The notes beneath the pieces were generated by a model. The model saw nothing but the letters and a program-made list of their open reading frames with translations. It was not told where the DNA came from and did not search any database. Below, piece by piece: positions 7,798-15,555 of a stretch of 64,000 nt of DNA (positions within the stretch are counted from its first letter, which is position 1; each line of letters begins with the position of its first letter). Both the position numbers and the translations under genes were made by a program. Source of the DNA: Streptomyces sp. CA-210063 (GTDB lineage Bacteria > Actinomycetota > Actinomycetes > Streptomycetales > Streptomycetaceae); contig NZ_CP102512.1 in assembly GCF_024612015.1 (NCBI RefSeq), positions 8,184,001 to 8,248,000 of the forward strand, in the 5' to 3' direction.

Positions 7798-7859
7798 CGC
7801 CGGGAGGAGTGGGTGCGTGGCGAGCGATGAGTTCTCGGGGCGCCGCAGGTCCACCGAAG
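7798..7859 (+). repeat. 62-base interspersed repeat, copy A
   Basis: Near-identical to 32127-32188 (about nine tenths of positions match by eye), including a perfect internal run GGTGCGTGGCGAGCGATGAG and on through TTCTCGGG. It lies between the MFS and B12-binding genes. The plus strand can be read GTG GCG AGC GAT GAG TTC TCG, but no longer open frame is shared, so a gene remnant or a mobile non-coding repeat are both possible. Confidence 0.8.
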
Positions 7860-7913
7860 CCACATTCGACCCCGACGGGTGGGTGGGGCTTGGCGCTGAG
7901 GGGCTGCTCCCTC

Positions 7914-8315
7914 TCAGCCGGAGCGCACGCTCGTCGTCACCCACTCGGCGATGTCGTGAGTCGCCGCGCCGGGGGTGAAGAGGGCGGCGACACCCATGTC
8001 GCGCAGTGCCGGGATGTCGGCTTCCGGGATGATCCCGCCGCCGAAGACGGTGATGTCCTCCGCCCCGGCCTCCTTCAGCAGCCTGAGAACCTCGGCGAAG
8101 AGGGTCATGTGGGCTCCGGAGAGCACCGAGAGGCCTATCCCGTCGGCGTCCTCCTGGACCGCGGTGTCGACGATCTGGCGTGGTGTCTGGTGGAGCCCCG
8201 TGTAGACGACTTCCACCCCGGCGTCCCGCAGGGCACGGGCGATGACCTTGGCGCCACGGTCGTGGCCGTCCAGCCCCGGTTTGGCGATCACGACGCGAAC
8301 GGGTGTCGATATCAC
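7914..8315 (-). CDS. Cobalamin-binding small subunit of methylmalonyl-CoA mutase
   Basis: 133 residues, a free-standing B12-binding Rossmann domain. The lower-axial-ligand motif D-x-H-x-x-G is present as D16-G-H18-D-R-G21 within [22 protein letters not shown] and VFGGGIIPE complete the SxL and GG signatures of base-off/His-on enzymes. It pairs with the 525-residue catalytic subunit gene immediately upstream, as in split mutases. The GTG start at 8315 sits at the end of a tandemly repeated ribosome-binding unit (8313-8354). In the cytosol it would carry adenosylcobalamin for carbon-skeleton rearrangement. Confidence 0.92.
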   Translation of the reverse strand: MISTPVRVVIAKPGLDGHDRGAKVIARALRDAGVEVVYTGLHQTPRQIVDTAVQEDADGIGLSVLSGAHMTLFAEVLRLLKEAGAEDITVFGGGIIPEADIPALRDMGVAALFTPGAATHDIAEWVTTSVRSG

Positions 8316-8378
8316 TGCTCTTCCCTCACTGCTCTTCCCTCTCTGCTCTTCCGCTTTCCGCTTTCCGCTTTCCGCTTT
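8313..8378 (-). repeat. Tandem repeats that carry the ribosome-binding site of the B12-subunit gene
   Basis: Read on the minus strand: four perfect 7-base units AAAGCGG (8378-8351) followed by three 14-base units; two are exact AGGGAAGAGCAGTG (8340-8327, 8326-8313) and one is degenerate. Each exact unit contains a Shine-Dalgarno-like AGGGAAG, a short spacer and a GTG; the last GTG is the chosen start. The whole 66 bases is nearly pure purine on this strand. Confidence 0.9.
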
Positions 8379-8399
8379 CTTCTTTCCTCGCGACGGCCG

Positions 8400-9977
8400 T
8401 CAGAAGGCATCCGTCGGTGTGTAGGTGCCCCACACGTCCCGGAGCGCGTCGCTGACCTCGCCCACCGTCGCGCGGGCCTTCAGGGCCTCCCGCATCGGGT
8501 AGAGGACGTTGTCCGTGCCCTCGGCCGCCTTCTTCAGGTCGGAGAGGGCCGCGTCCACGGTCGCCTGGTCGCGCTCGGCCCGCAGCTTCGCAAGGCGTTC
8601 GGCCTGTTGGGCCTCGATCGCGGGGTCCACCCGCAAGGGCTCGTACGGCTCTTCCTCGTCGAGCTGGAAGCGGTTGACGCCGACCACGACGCGCTCGCCG
8701 GAGTCCGTCTCCTGGGCGATGCGGTAGGCGGAGCGTTCGATCTCGTTCTTCTGGAAGCCGTGTTCGATGGCTGAGACCGCGCCGCCGAGGTCTTCGATCT
8801 TCCGCATCAGCTCGACGGCCGCCGCCTCGACGTCGTCGGTCATCTTCTCGATGACATACGAACCTGCGAAGGGGTCGACCGTCGCGGTCACATCGGTCTC
8901 GTACGCCAGCACCTGCTGGGTGCGCAGGGCGAGACGGGCGCTCTTGTCCGTCGGCAGCGCGATCGCCTCGTCGAAGGAGTTGGTGTGCAGGGACTGGGTG
9001 CCGCCCAGCACCGCGGCCAGGCCCTGGACGGCGACGCGGACGAGGTTCACCTCGGGCTGCTGGGCCGTCAGCTGCACGCCGGCCGTCTGCGTGTGGAAGC
9101 GGAGCATCAGGGACTTGGGGTTCTGCGCGCCGAACTCCTCCCGCATCACCCGGGCCCAGATCCTGCGCGCCGCACGGAACTTGGCGACCTCTTCCAGGAT
9201 CGTCGTACGGGCGACGAAGAAGAAGGACAGCCGGGGGGCGAAGTCGTCGACGTCCATGCCCGCCGCGACCGCCGTACGGACGTACTCGATGCCGTCGGCC
9301 AGGGTGAACGCGATCTCCTGCGCGGGGGAGGCGCCCGCCTCGGCCATGTGGTAGCCGGAGATCGAGATCGTGTTCCACTTCGGGATCTCGGCCCTGCAGT
9401 ACTTGAAGATGTCGGCGATCAACCGGAGGGAGGGCTTCGGCGGGAAGATGTACGTCCCGCGCGCGATGTACTCCTTCAGCACGTCGTTCTGGATCGTGCC
9501 GGTCAGCCGGTCGGCGCCGACGCCCTGCTCCTCGGCCACCAGTTGGTACAGAAGCAACAACACCGCGGCCGGCGCGTTGATCGTCATCGACGTCGACACC
9601 TTGTCCAGCGGGATCCCGCCGAACAGCACCCGCATGTCGTCGACCGAGTCGATCGCCACGCCCACCTTGCCGACCTCGCCGTGGGCGATCGGCGCGTCGG
9701 AGTCGTAGCCCATCTGGGTGGGCAGGTCGAAGGCCACCGACAGGCCCATGGTCCCGTTGGCGATCAACTGCCGGTAGCGGGCGTTGGATTCCGCCGCCGT
9801 ACCGAAGCCGGCGTACTGGCGCATGGTCCACGGACGGCCGGTGTACATCGACGGATAGACGCCACGGGTGAACGGGTACGCACCCGGCTCACCCAGCTTC
9901 TCCGCCGGATCCCAGCCCTCCAGGGCGCCCTGGCCGTACACCGGCTCGATGGGCAGTCCCGACTCCGACTCGCGCAT
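8400..9977 (-). CDS. Methylmalonyl-CoA mutase-type large (catalytic) subunit
   Basis: 525 residues, the length of mutases that lack a fused B12 domain. The TIM-barrel substrate domain shows [21 protein letters not shown] (about 39-58), with Tyr41 at the position of Tyr89 in the Propionibacterium enzyme, and [21 protein letters not shown] with Arg173 at the position of Arg207. Isobutyryl-CoA mutases have Phe and Gln there, so a succinyl-CoA/methylmalonyl-CoA specificity is favoured. Other family blocks are visible: [35 protein letters not shown]. Followed by the B12 subunit gene after 84 bases. No MeaB-type GTPase or epimerase lies nearby. In Streptomyces this reaction supplies polyketide extender units or degrades propionyl-CoA. 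Confidence 0.92.
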   Translation of the reverse strand: MRESESGLPIEPVYGQGALEGWDPAEKLGEPGAYPFTRGVYPSMYTGRPWTMRQYAGFGTAAESNARYRQLIANGTMGLSVAFDLPTQMGYDSDAPIAHGEVGKVGVAIDSVDDMRVLFGGIPLDKVSTSMTINAPAAVLLLLYQLVAEEQGVGADRLTGTIQNDVLKEYIARGTYIFPPKPSLRLIADIFKYCRAEIPKWNTISISGYHMAEAGASPAQEIAFTLADGIEYVRTAVAAGMDVDDFAPRLSFFFVARTTILEEVAKFRAARRIWARVMREEFGAQNPKSLMLRFHTQTAGVQLTAQQPEVNLVRVAVQGLAAVLGGTQSLHTNSFDEAIALPTDKSARLALRTQQVLAYETDVTATVDPFAGSYVIEKMTDDVEAAAVELMRKIEDLGGAVSAIEHGFQKNEIERSAYRIAQETDSGERVVVGVNRFQLDEEEPYEPLRVDPAIEAQQAERLAKLRAERDQATVDAALSDLKKAAEGTDNVLYPMREALKARATVGEVSDALRDVWGTYTPTDAF

Positions 9978-10016
9978 GCCTTCCCCCTGATGCCTGTGGT
10001 GGTGCCGGTGCCGGTG

Positions 10017-11030
10017 TCAGGCCCGGACGTCGAGTACGTACTTGCCCGTGGACGCCCGTGTCTCCAGCAGTTCGTGGGCGTGCACGACGTCCTTCAGCGG
10101 CAGCACCTTCACGTCGACGCGGACCGCGCCCTTCGCGACTTCGGCCAGCGCCTGTTCCAGATGGGCGCGGAGCAGTTCGGGTGCGCGGCCGGCGACACCG
10201 CCGAGGTTGTAGCCGACGAGCGAACTGTTCGTGTACCAGGGGTGATTGCCCTCGAACGTGACGTCCTCGGCCGCGGCGTTGCCGAAGATGACATGCCGTC
10301 CGAACGCGGCCAGCAGGCCGGTCACGGAGGAGCGGAACGCGCCGCCGACCGAGTCCAGGACAAGATCGGCGCCCGCTCCGCCGGTCCGCTCCGCCACCTC
10401 CCGCTCGATCTCCTGGTACGACACGACGCTGTCGTAGCCGAAGGCACGCGCGTACTCGGCCTTGGCCGGGCTGCTGGTCACGCCGATCACCGTGGCCGCG
10501 CCGAGCGACCGGGCCAGCTGTGCGGCGGCCGTACCGACTCCGCCCGCGGCGGCGAGAACGACCACGGTCTCGCCCTCGGCGAGGTGCCCGGCCGAAGTGA
10601 GAACGCCCAGGGCCGTGGTGACGTTGCAGAGGGCTCCGGCCGCCAGGGTGCCGTCCAGTCCGGAGAGTTCGCCGTCCAGTCGCACGGCGTGCCCCGCGCC
10701 CACGGCGACGACCTCGGCGTTTCCGCCGCCCCCCAGAGTGAGGGCGGCCACCCGCTCGCCGATCTCGAAGCCGGTGACGTCGGCGCCGACGGCACGGACC
10801 CTGCCGACCGCCTCCAGGCCCGGGGAGTGCGGCAGATCCACGGGGAACTGGCCGCGCCGGAACATCACTTCGGCGAAGTTCACGCCCGCGTGATCGACGT
10901 CGATCGTGATCTGTCCGGGCTCCGGCTCCGGCACCGGGACGTCCGCGACGGTCAGGACGGACGGGCCGCCGAAGGACTCGAACCGGACGGCGCGCATCAG
11001 GGCCACGGGGGGCTGGGAGGTGTTCGTCAT
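10017..11030 (-). CDS. Medium-chain dehydrogenase/reductase, quinone oxidoreductase type
   Basis: 337 residues. GroES-like N-terminal domain (FESFGGPSVLTVADVPVPEPEPGQ) and Rossmann domain with AAAGGVGTAAAQLARSLGA (about residues 165-183) mark the zinc-independent NADPH:quinone reductase branch. HAGVNFAEVMFRRGQF replaces the zinc-ligand region, in line with a non-zinc enzyme. It would reduce enones or quinones with NADPH in the cytosol. The start at 11030 overlaps the stop of the upstream metallo-hydrolase gene as ATGA, so the two are coupled. Both could be tailoring enzymes for the neighbouring AfsA cluster, but that is inference from proximity. Confidence 0.88.
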   Translation of the reverse strand: MTNTSQPPVALMRAVRFESFGGPSVLTVADVPVPEPEPGQITIDVDHAGVNFAEVMFRRGQFPVDLPHSPGLEAVGRVRAVGADVTGFEIGERVAALTLGGGGNAEVVAVGAGHAVRLDGELSGLDGTLAAGALCNVTTALGVLTSAGHLAEGETVVVLAAAGGVGTAAAQLARSLGAATVIGVTSSPAKAEYARAFGYDSVVSYQEIEREVAERTGGAGADLVLDSVGGAFRSSVTGLLAAFGRHVIFGNAAAEDVTFEGNHPWYTNSSLVGYNLGGVAGRAPELLRAHLEQALAEVAKGAVRVDVKVLPLKDVVHAHELLETRASTGKYVLDVRA

Positions 11031-11698
11031 CGGATTCCTGTCTCGCTGAGGGTGCTGGTGGGGCCGTGTCCGGTGAGCAGACGGGTGCCGCCCGGACAGG
11101 CGGTGACGATCGTGCGGAGGGAGGCGTCCAGGCTCGCGGGGCTGGCGCCGGGCGCGTCGGCGCGCCCCTTGCCCGCCGCGAGCAGGGTGTCTCCGGTGGC
11201 GAGCAGCGGCACCTCGCCGCCGTCGAAGCGGAACATCACGGAACCGCCGGTGTGGCCGGGCGTGTGCAGCACGGTGACCTGGCCCGCCGCGAAAGCCACT
11301 TCGCCGCCGTCCTCGGGCAGGTCACCGACCTCGTCGGGCTCCTGGTCGGGGTGGCCGACGAGCAGTTCACGGGGGAAGGTGTCCGGCAGCCCTTTGGCGG
11401 GGGCGCCGAACTGGTAGCGGTCGGCCGGGTGGATCCACGCGGCGATGCCGTAGCGCCGGGCGAGCGGCACGGCGTCCCAGGTGTGGTCCATGTGGCCGTG
11501 CGTGAGCAGGATCGCCTCGGGTTCGAGCCGGTGGGCGCGGATGGCCTCGGCGACCGCGTCGGCGGCGTCGTGCCCGGGGTCGATGATCAGGCACGGTGAT
11601 CCGGGTCCCGCGGCGACGATGTGGACGTTCGTGCCGAACTTGCCGGTGGTGGCGGACAGTACGAGCATGCCTTCGACTCTGTCGGAGTCCTCGGCCAT
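11027..11698 (-). CDS. MBL-fold metallo-hydrolase (glyoxalase II-like)
   Basis: 223 residues. The zinc motif H-x-H-x-D-H appears as THGHMDH (His67, His69, Asp71, His72), and VLHTPGHTGGS and DTLLAAG supply later ligands. Typical of small MBL hydrolases that open thioesters or lactones. ATG at 11698 is used, though no good ribosome-binding site precedes it; Met11 (11668) is possible. It is the first gene of a leftward pair with the quinone reductase and diverges from another MDR gene across 134 bases. A lactonase role towards butyrolactone-type signals is conceivable beside an AfsA cluster but is not shown by the sequence. Confidence 0.85.
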   Translation of the reverse strand: MAEDSDRVEGMLVLSATTGKFGTNVHIVAAGPGSPCLIIDPGHDAADAVAEAIRAHRLEPEAILLTHGHMDHTWDAVPLARRYGIAAWIHPADRYQFGAPAKGLPDTFPRELLVGHPDQEPDEVGDLPEDGGEVAFAAGQVTVLHTPGHTGGSVMFRFDGGEVPLLATGDTLLAAGKGRADAPGASPASLDASLRTIVTACPGGTRLLTGHGPTSTLSETGIR

Positions 11699-11721
11699 AT
11701 GTCAATTGCCGTTTGTGAAGC

Positions 11722-11751
11722 AGAGCTCTGTCTTATCGCTCAGCTATAGTG
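11722..11751 (+). promoter_or_regulatory. Palindrome and -10-like element in divergent promoter
   Basis: CAGAGCTCTG (11722-11731) is a perfect 10-base palindrome; TATAGT follows at 11746-11751, a good -10 for the rightward reductase gene. The palindrome covers the expected -35 position, so a bound regulator there would affect expression. The region (11699-11832) separates the metallo-hydrolase gene and the 11833 gene. Confidence 0.45.
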
Positions 11752-11832
11752 CCGAGGTGTCATCACCCGACGGGTGTGCTGTCGCACGCCGGGCGGACGC
11801 GCTGTCGCCGTGTTTCCCCAGGAGGTTCGTAC

Positions 11833-12762
11833 GTGAAGGCCATCGCCATCCAGCGCTACGGAGGGCCGGAGGTCCTGGAGCTCATGGACCTTCCCGCACC
11901 GCGGATCGGCCCGGACGTCGTGCTCGTCCGGGTGCGCTACGCGGGCGTCAATCCGGCGGACTGGAAGATCCGCGAGGGCTACATCGACGACTGGTTCGAG
12001 TCGCACTTCCCCATGGTGATGGGCTGTGACCTGTCCGGTGTCGTCGAGCGTACGGGCCTCGGCGTCACCGAGTTCGCCCCGGGCGACGAGGTCGTCGGCT
12101 ATGTCCGAGCCGACCACATGCAACGCGGCACGTACGGCGAGTTGGTGGCCGCCCCCGTCCGCACCCTGGCGCACAAGCCGCACACCCTCGACTGGCGCGC
12201 CGCCGCCGGGCTCCCGGCCGCCGGCCTCACCGCCTACCAGGCACTGCGCCGTCATCTGGAGGTCGGCCCGGGTGACGTACTGCTCGTGCACGCGGCGGCC
12301 GGCGGGGTCGGCTCCCTCGCCGTCCAGATCGGCCGTGCTCTCGGCGCCCGGATCATCGGTACGGCGAGTGGGCGCAACCACGAGTTCCTGCGCTCGCTCG
12401 GCGCCGAGCCCGTGACGTACGGCCCCGGGCTCGGCGACCGGGTGCGGGCCCTGGCCCCGGAGGGCGTCGACGCGGTCTTCGACCTCATGGGCGGTGACAC
12501 GCTGCACGCTTCGCCCGCCCTGCTGCGCCCGGGGGGCCGCCTCGCGTCCATCTCGGGGGACGTGACCGGGCTGGGCGGGCGCTATGTGTTCGTCCGCCCC
12601 GACCCGGCCGACCTCGCCGAGCTGGTGGCTCTGGCGGACCGCGGCGAGGTACGGGTCCACGTCAGCGCCGAGTTCCCGCTCGCCGACGCGGCGCGTGCCC
12701 ACGAGCTCGTGGCGACCGGCCATGTGCGCGGCAAGGTCGTCCTGGCGGTCACGCCGGCCTGA
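11833..12762 (+). CDS. NADP-dependent medium-chain reductase/quinone oxidoreductase
   Basis: 309 residues from GTG 11833, with a perfect AGGAGG at 11820-11825. Starts KAIAIQRYGGPEVLEL; GroES-like domain with VRYAGVNPADWKIREG; nucleotide-binding motif HAAAGGVGSLAVQIGRALGA; late segment EFPLADAARAHELVATGHVRGKVVL, all typical of zinc-independent MDR reductases. The upstream in-frame extension to 11749 crosses the promoter and is rejected. It is followed by a strong terminator (12837-12867), so it is probably a single-gene unit. Distinct from the 10017 paralogue despite sharing the fold. Substrate unknown; possibly a tailoring reductase of the cluster that begins at 13129. Confidence 0.87.
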   Translation: MKAIAIQRYGGPEVLELMDLPAPRIGPDVVLVRVRYAGVNPADWKIREGYIDDWFESHFPMVMGCDLSGVVERTGLGVTEFAPGDEVVGYVRADHMQRGTYGELVAAPVRTLAHKPHTLDWRAAAGLPAAGLTAYQALRRHLEVGPGDVLLVHAAAGGVGSLAVQIGRALGARIIGTASGRNHEFLRSLGAEPVTYGPGLGDRVRALAPEGVDAVFDLMGGDTLHASPALLRPGGRLASISGDVTGLGGRYVFVRPDPADLAELVALADRGEVRVHVSAEFPLADAARAHELVATGHVRGKVVLAVTPA

Positions 12763-12778
12763 CCGCACAGCGGTGACC

Positions 12779-12820
12779 GGTCAGCGGTCAGCGGTCAGCA
12801 GCCAGCAGTCAGCAGTCAGC
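12779..12820. repeat. Six tandem 7-base units GGTCAGC/AGTCAGC
   Basis: Three copies of GGTCAGC, one AGCCAGC and two AGTCAGC in direct succession, starting 17 bases after the stop of the reductase gene and ending just before its terminator. First of the features in the 366-base gap 12763-13128. Confidence 0.9.
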
Positions 12821-12836
12821 AGTACGTGCGAGAAGG

Positions 12837-12867
12837 AAGGGCCGTCCCCCTGGGGGGCGGCCCTTTT
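12837..12867 (+). terminator. Strong intrinsic terminator
   Basis: AAGGGCCGTCCCCC (12837-12850) pairs with GGGGGGCGGCCCTT (12852-12865) across a one-base apex, opened in practice to a 3-5 base loop, followed by TTTT. It ends the reductase transcript and isolates the AfsA cluster. A sequence relative occurs at 63372-63405. Confidence 0.88.
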
Positions 12868-12930
12868 CCCTGTCCGTCTCCATGGACTTCCCTGTCCGTC
12901 TCCTTGTACTTCCCTGTCCTTTTCCACGGC
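12867..12930. repeat. Three tandem 22-base units after the terminator
   Basis: TCCCTGTCCGTCTCCATGGACT (two more similar copies follow at 12889 and 12911) forms an almost perfect 22-base tandem array; the third copy is truncated and diverged. The array is pyrimidine-rich. The remaining stretch to 13128 shows no gene and should hold the afsA promoter; no clear -35/-10 pair was found there. Confidence 0.85.
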
Positions 12931-13128
12931 GGCCGCGCTTCCTTCCGTCTCTCCAGTGAGCCTTGAGCGGCTTTCGAGCAGGCCATGCCGGAGCCTCGGC
13001 CCAGCCGTGGCGGAGCCGTCGGCGGAACCCCTCGGCGTTCTCGGCCGAGCCCCCAGAGGTGACTGCGAGGCTGATCTCACGCCTCCCAGGGGGCCGCCGA
13101 ACGAAACCACGGACGAACGGGACTGGGT

Positions 13129-14139
13129 ATGACCATTGCTGAGCAGGAGCGGCCGGACGCCGCCCCGGCCGCGGCCGAACCGGCCTACCGGCGTTCGATG
13201 GACCGGGCGCTGGTGCACCGCCGCGCCATCATGGAGGTCTTCGTCACGGACGCGGCACGGCTCGGCGACGAGACGTTCGCCGTGGCGGTGCAGGCACCCC
13301 GCGCGCACAGCTACTACAACGACCACACCCAGCGGCCCGGGCTGCTCGACCCGCTGTTCCTGCTGGAGGCGGCCCGGCAGGCGGTCACCGTCGTGGCGCA
13401 CCAGTGGCTGGGCGTCTCGTACGACACGTCGTTCCTGATCAGCGACTGGACCACCGAGTTCACGGACCTGTCCGCGCTGCGGACCCGTGGCGACGTGCCG
13501 GACGAGTTCGTCGTCGAGGTCACCACCCGTGACCTCAAGCGGCGGGGGACCCGACTGCTGGCCGCCACGCTGGAGTGCGTGTTCGTCGTCGGAGGCCGAC
13601 ACGCCGGAACGAGCGTCATCGTGGCCGGTTACCTCAGCCGTGACGGCTACCAGGCACACCGCGAGAAGAGCCGGGGAAACGTTCCGCCTCTCTCCTCCGA
13701 CATGCCGTGCGACCGCGTCGGCGCCCCTGTGGCGCCCGGACTCGTCGGCCGCGAGCGGACCGGGAACGTGGTGCTGACCGACGTGGCACACCCGGGCGGC
13801 CCGGAGCTCCTGCGCGCCTCGCTCGAGGTACCGGTACAGCACCCGGCGATGTACGACCACCCACTGGACCATGTGCCCGCGATGGCCCTGATGGAGGCGG
13901 CCCGCCAGGCGGCGGTGCTCGCCGCCGGGGCGCCGGCGGAGCGGCGGTACGCCTACGCCTTCGGCGCCACCTTCAGCCGGTTCGTGGAACTGGACAGCCC
14001 GGTGACGGTCGCCGTCACCCCCTCCGACGACGAGCGCTTCACCGTCGACTTCCGGCAGGACGGCGCGTCCGTCTGCACCGCCACCGTCGGCGTCGCCGGG
14101 CTTCCCGCGCCGCCGGCCACGGACACGGGCGGCAGGTGA
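13129..14139 (+). CDS. AfsA/ScbA-family A-factor (gamma-butyrolactone) biosynthesis enzyme
   Basis: 336 residues, close to the roughly 300 of AfsA. Two hotdog-like repeats are visible: residues about 20-170 (YRRSMDRALVHRRAIMEVFVTDA, YNDHTQRPGLLDPLFLLEAARQA) and about 205-325 (LVGRERTGNVVLTDV, HPAMYDHPLDHVPAMALMEAARQAA). The HRR..EVFVTD and DHP.DHVPGM-type blocks define this family, which joins a beta-ketoacyl thioester to dihydroxyacetone phosphate as the first committed step to gamma-butyrolactones, butenolides and methylenomycin furans. It opens a rightward run of nine closely spaced genes including ACP, ketosynthases, ketoreductases and a HAD phosphatase, the expected partners. ATG 13129 has only a modest GGGACTGG upstream. 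Confidence 0.93.
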   Translation: MTIAEQERPDAAPAAAEPAYRRSMDRALVHRRAIMEVFVTDAARLGDETFAVAVQAPRAHSYYNDHTQRPGLLDPLFLLEAARQAVTVVAHQWLGVSYDTSFLISDWTTEFTDLSALRTRGDVPDEFVVEVTTRDLKRRGTRLLAATLECVFVVGGRHAGTSVIVAGYLSRDGYQAHREKSRGNVPPLSSDMPCDRVGAPVAPGLVGRERTGNVVLTDVAHPGGPELLRASLEVPVQHPAMYDHPLDHVPAMALMEAARQAAVLAAGAPAERRYAYAFGATFSRFVELDSPVTVAVTPSDDERFTVDFRQDGASVCTATVGVAGLPAPPATDTGGR

Positions 14140-14145
14140 CGCCAG

Positions 14146-15213
14146 GTGCGACTGGACTCACCGCTCGGGCTGATCGCCGCGGCCTGGTACCCGAAGCGAC
14201 GGCAGACGGTCGAAGAGGCCCTGGCCGTCGGCGACATCGACGCCCGCACCGCCCGCGACCTCGGCTACACCTCCCTTCCGGTCAGCGAGCACATGGCACC
14301 GCCGGACATGGCCGTCGAGGCCGCGACGGAGGTGCTGACGCTCTCCGGCGCCCAGGCCGCCCACCTGTCGCTCGTCCTGCACGCGAGCGTCCACCACCAG
14401 GGCCATGACGCCTGGTCCGCCCCGCACTACGTGGCACGGCGGCTCGGGGCCCACCGTGCCGTACCGATCGGCCTCCTGCAGCAGTGCAACGGCGGCGCCA
14501 TCGGCATCGAGCTCGCCGCGAGCCGCCTCCAGGGCGACCCGGCCGCCGGACCCGCTCTGGTGACGACGGCCGACCGGTTCCTGATGCCGAGCTGGCACCG
14601 CTGGCTCAGCGACTACGGCATGGCGGCGGGCGACGCGGCCACGGCCGTCCTCGTCCACCGTGTCAGCGGGGCGGCGGAGGCGTCCGGAGCTCCGGGAACA
14701 GGGCACGCGCTCGCACCGGACCTGCTCCTGCACTCCCTCGCGACCGATGCCGCGGCCGAACTGGAGGTGATGCACCGCGGCGACGACGAGCTCAACGCGA
14801 CGCCCATGGGCCACAGTTCGATGATCGACGTACGGCGCACCAAGCGCGCGTTCATCAAGGCGTACGGCGTCGACTTCTTCCTCAAGACCGCTGCCGGGCG
14901 TATCCGTGCCGTCGTCGAGGAGTGCCTGGCCGACGCCGGGCTCGCCCCGGACGACCCGCGGCTCCGCTACGCCGTGATCCCCAGACTGGGGAGCAAGGCC
15001 ATGGCGGAGGCGTACATCCCGCCGCTGACGGACGTCACCTCCGCGGAGGTGCTCGACCTCGGCCGCGCCACCGGGCACGTGGGCGCCGGCGACCTCAACG
15101 CCTCCCTCGCCGACCTGTCCCGCACCGACCTGCTGGAGCCCGGGCAGTACGCGCTCGTGCTCAACGGCGGTGGCGGTTTCACGTTCACCGCGGTGGTGGT
15201 CGGCAAGCCCTGA
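14146..15213 (+). CDS. KASIII-like thiolase-fold protein lacking the His/Asn of condensing enzymes
   Basis: 355 residues from GTG 14146, 6 bases after afsA. The thiolase-fold nucleophile is present: Cys114 in LLQQCNGGAIGIELA. However, where FabH has FHQAN this protein has IPRLG, and where FabH has GNTVAAS it has GAGDLNAS. Loss of both catalytic His and Asn argues against decarboxylative condensation and for an acyl-transferring or otherwise altered activity, as in KASIII-like acyltransferases. A close paralogue lies at 26791 in the same cluster, with the same replacements. Likely partner of the ACP encoded next. Exact reaction unknown. Confidence 0.85.
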   Translation: MRLDSPLGLIAAAWYPKRRQTVEEALAVGDIDARTARDLGYTSLPVSEHMAPPDMAVEAATEVLTLSGAQAAHLSLVLHASVHHQGHDAWSAPHYVARRLGAHRAVPIGLLQQCNGGAIGIELAASRLQGDPAAGPALVTTADRFLMPSWHRWLSDYGMAAGDAATAVLVHRVSGAAEASGAPGTGHALAPDLLLHSLATDAAAELEVMHRGDDELNATPMGHSSMIDVRRTKRAFIKAYGVDFFLKTAAGRIRAVVEECLADAGLAPDDPRLRYAVIPRLGSKAMAEAYIPPLTDVTSAEVLDLGRATGHVGAGDLNASLADLSRTDLLEPGQYALVLNGGGGFTFTAVVVGKP

Positions 15214-15241
15214 CCGGCGCCGCCCCTCGGACCCACCTCAC

Positions 15242-15289
15242 CACCAAGCAGCAAGCAGCAAACACCAAGCAGCAAACACCAAGCAGCAA
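15242..15289. repeat. AC/AG-rich tandem repeat upstream of the ACP gene
   Basis: Two exact 14-base units ACACCAAGCAGCAA (15262-15275, 15276-15289), preceded by a partial unit at 15242-15254. The array fills the 102-base gap between the KASIII-like gene and the ACP gene. It is poor in structure and precedes AAGGAG, so it may keep the ACP ribosome-binding site single-stranded. Confidence 0.85.
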
Positions 15290-15315
15290 GCAACGCGATC
15301 CAAGGAGATACACCC

Positions 15316-15555
15316 ATGTCCGCACACCAGGACCGTCTCTTCGCCCTCGTCACCGAGAAGCTCGGCGTCGCCCCTGAGGACCTCGACACCGCCGCCACCT
15401 TCGACGCGCTCGACCTGGACTCGCTCGCACTGATCGAGCTCAGCGTCATCGTGCAGAAGGAGTTCGGCGTGCAGATCGACGAGACCGCGCTGACCCCCGA
15501 CAACACCTTCGCCGACGTCCTCTCCGTCATCGACAGCAAGGCCGTGGTGGCCTGA
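15316..15555 (+). CDS. Acyl carrier protein
   Basis: 79 residues, standard ACP length, acidic, four-helix pattern. The phosphopantetheine site is Ser36 in LDLDSLALIEL. AAGGAG lies 9 bases before the ATG. Its stop overlaps the ketosynthase start (TGATG), so carrier and ketosynthase are translated together. It would carry the growing acyl chain for the dedicated ketosynthases of this cluster. A primary fatty-acid ACP is unlikely here because the genes around it include AfsA and tailoring enzymes. Confidence 0.95.
   Translation: MSAHQDRLFALVTEKLGVAPEDLDTAATFDALDLDSLALIELSVIVQKEFGVQIDETALTPDNTFADVLSVIDSKAVVA

Noticed and set aside
7798..7859. A short protein starting GTG GCG AGC GAT
   Set aside because: Similarity between the two copies stops after about 20 codons and no ribosome-binding site or downstream conserved frame is seen.
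8351..8378. CRISPR-like array suggested by repeated 7-base units
   Set aside because: Units are directly tandem with no spacers and far too short; all arrays in the window are simple tandem repeats.
8985..11417. 810-codon open frame opposite the mutase and reductase genes
   Set aside because: Shadow frame. Both strands are open because of third-position GC bias; only the minus strand encodes recognisable enzymes.
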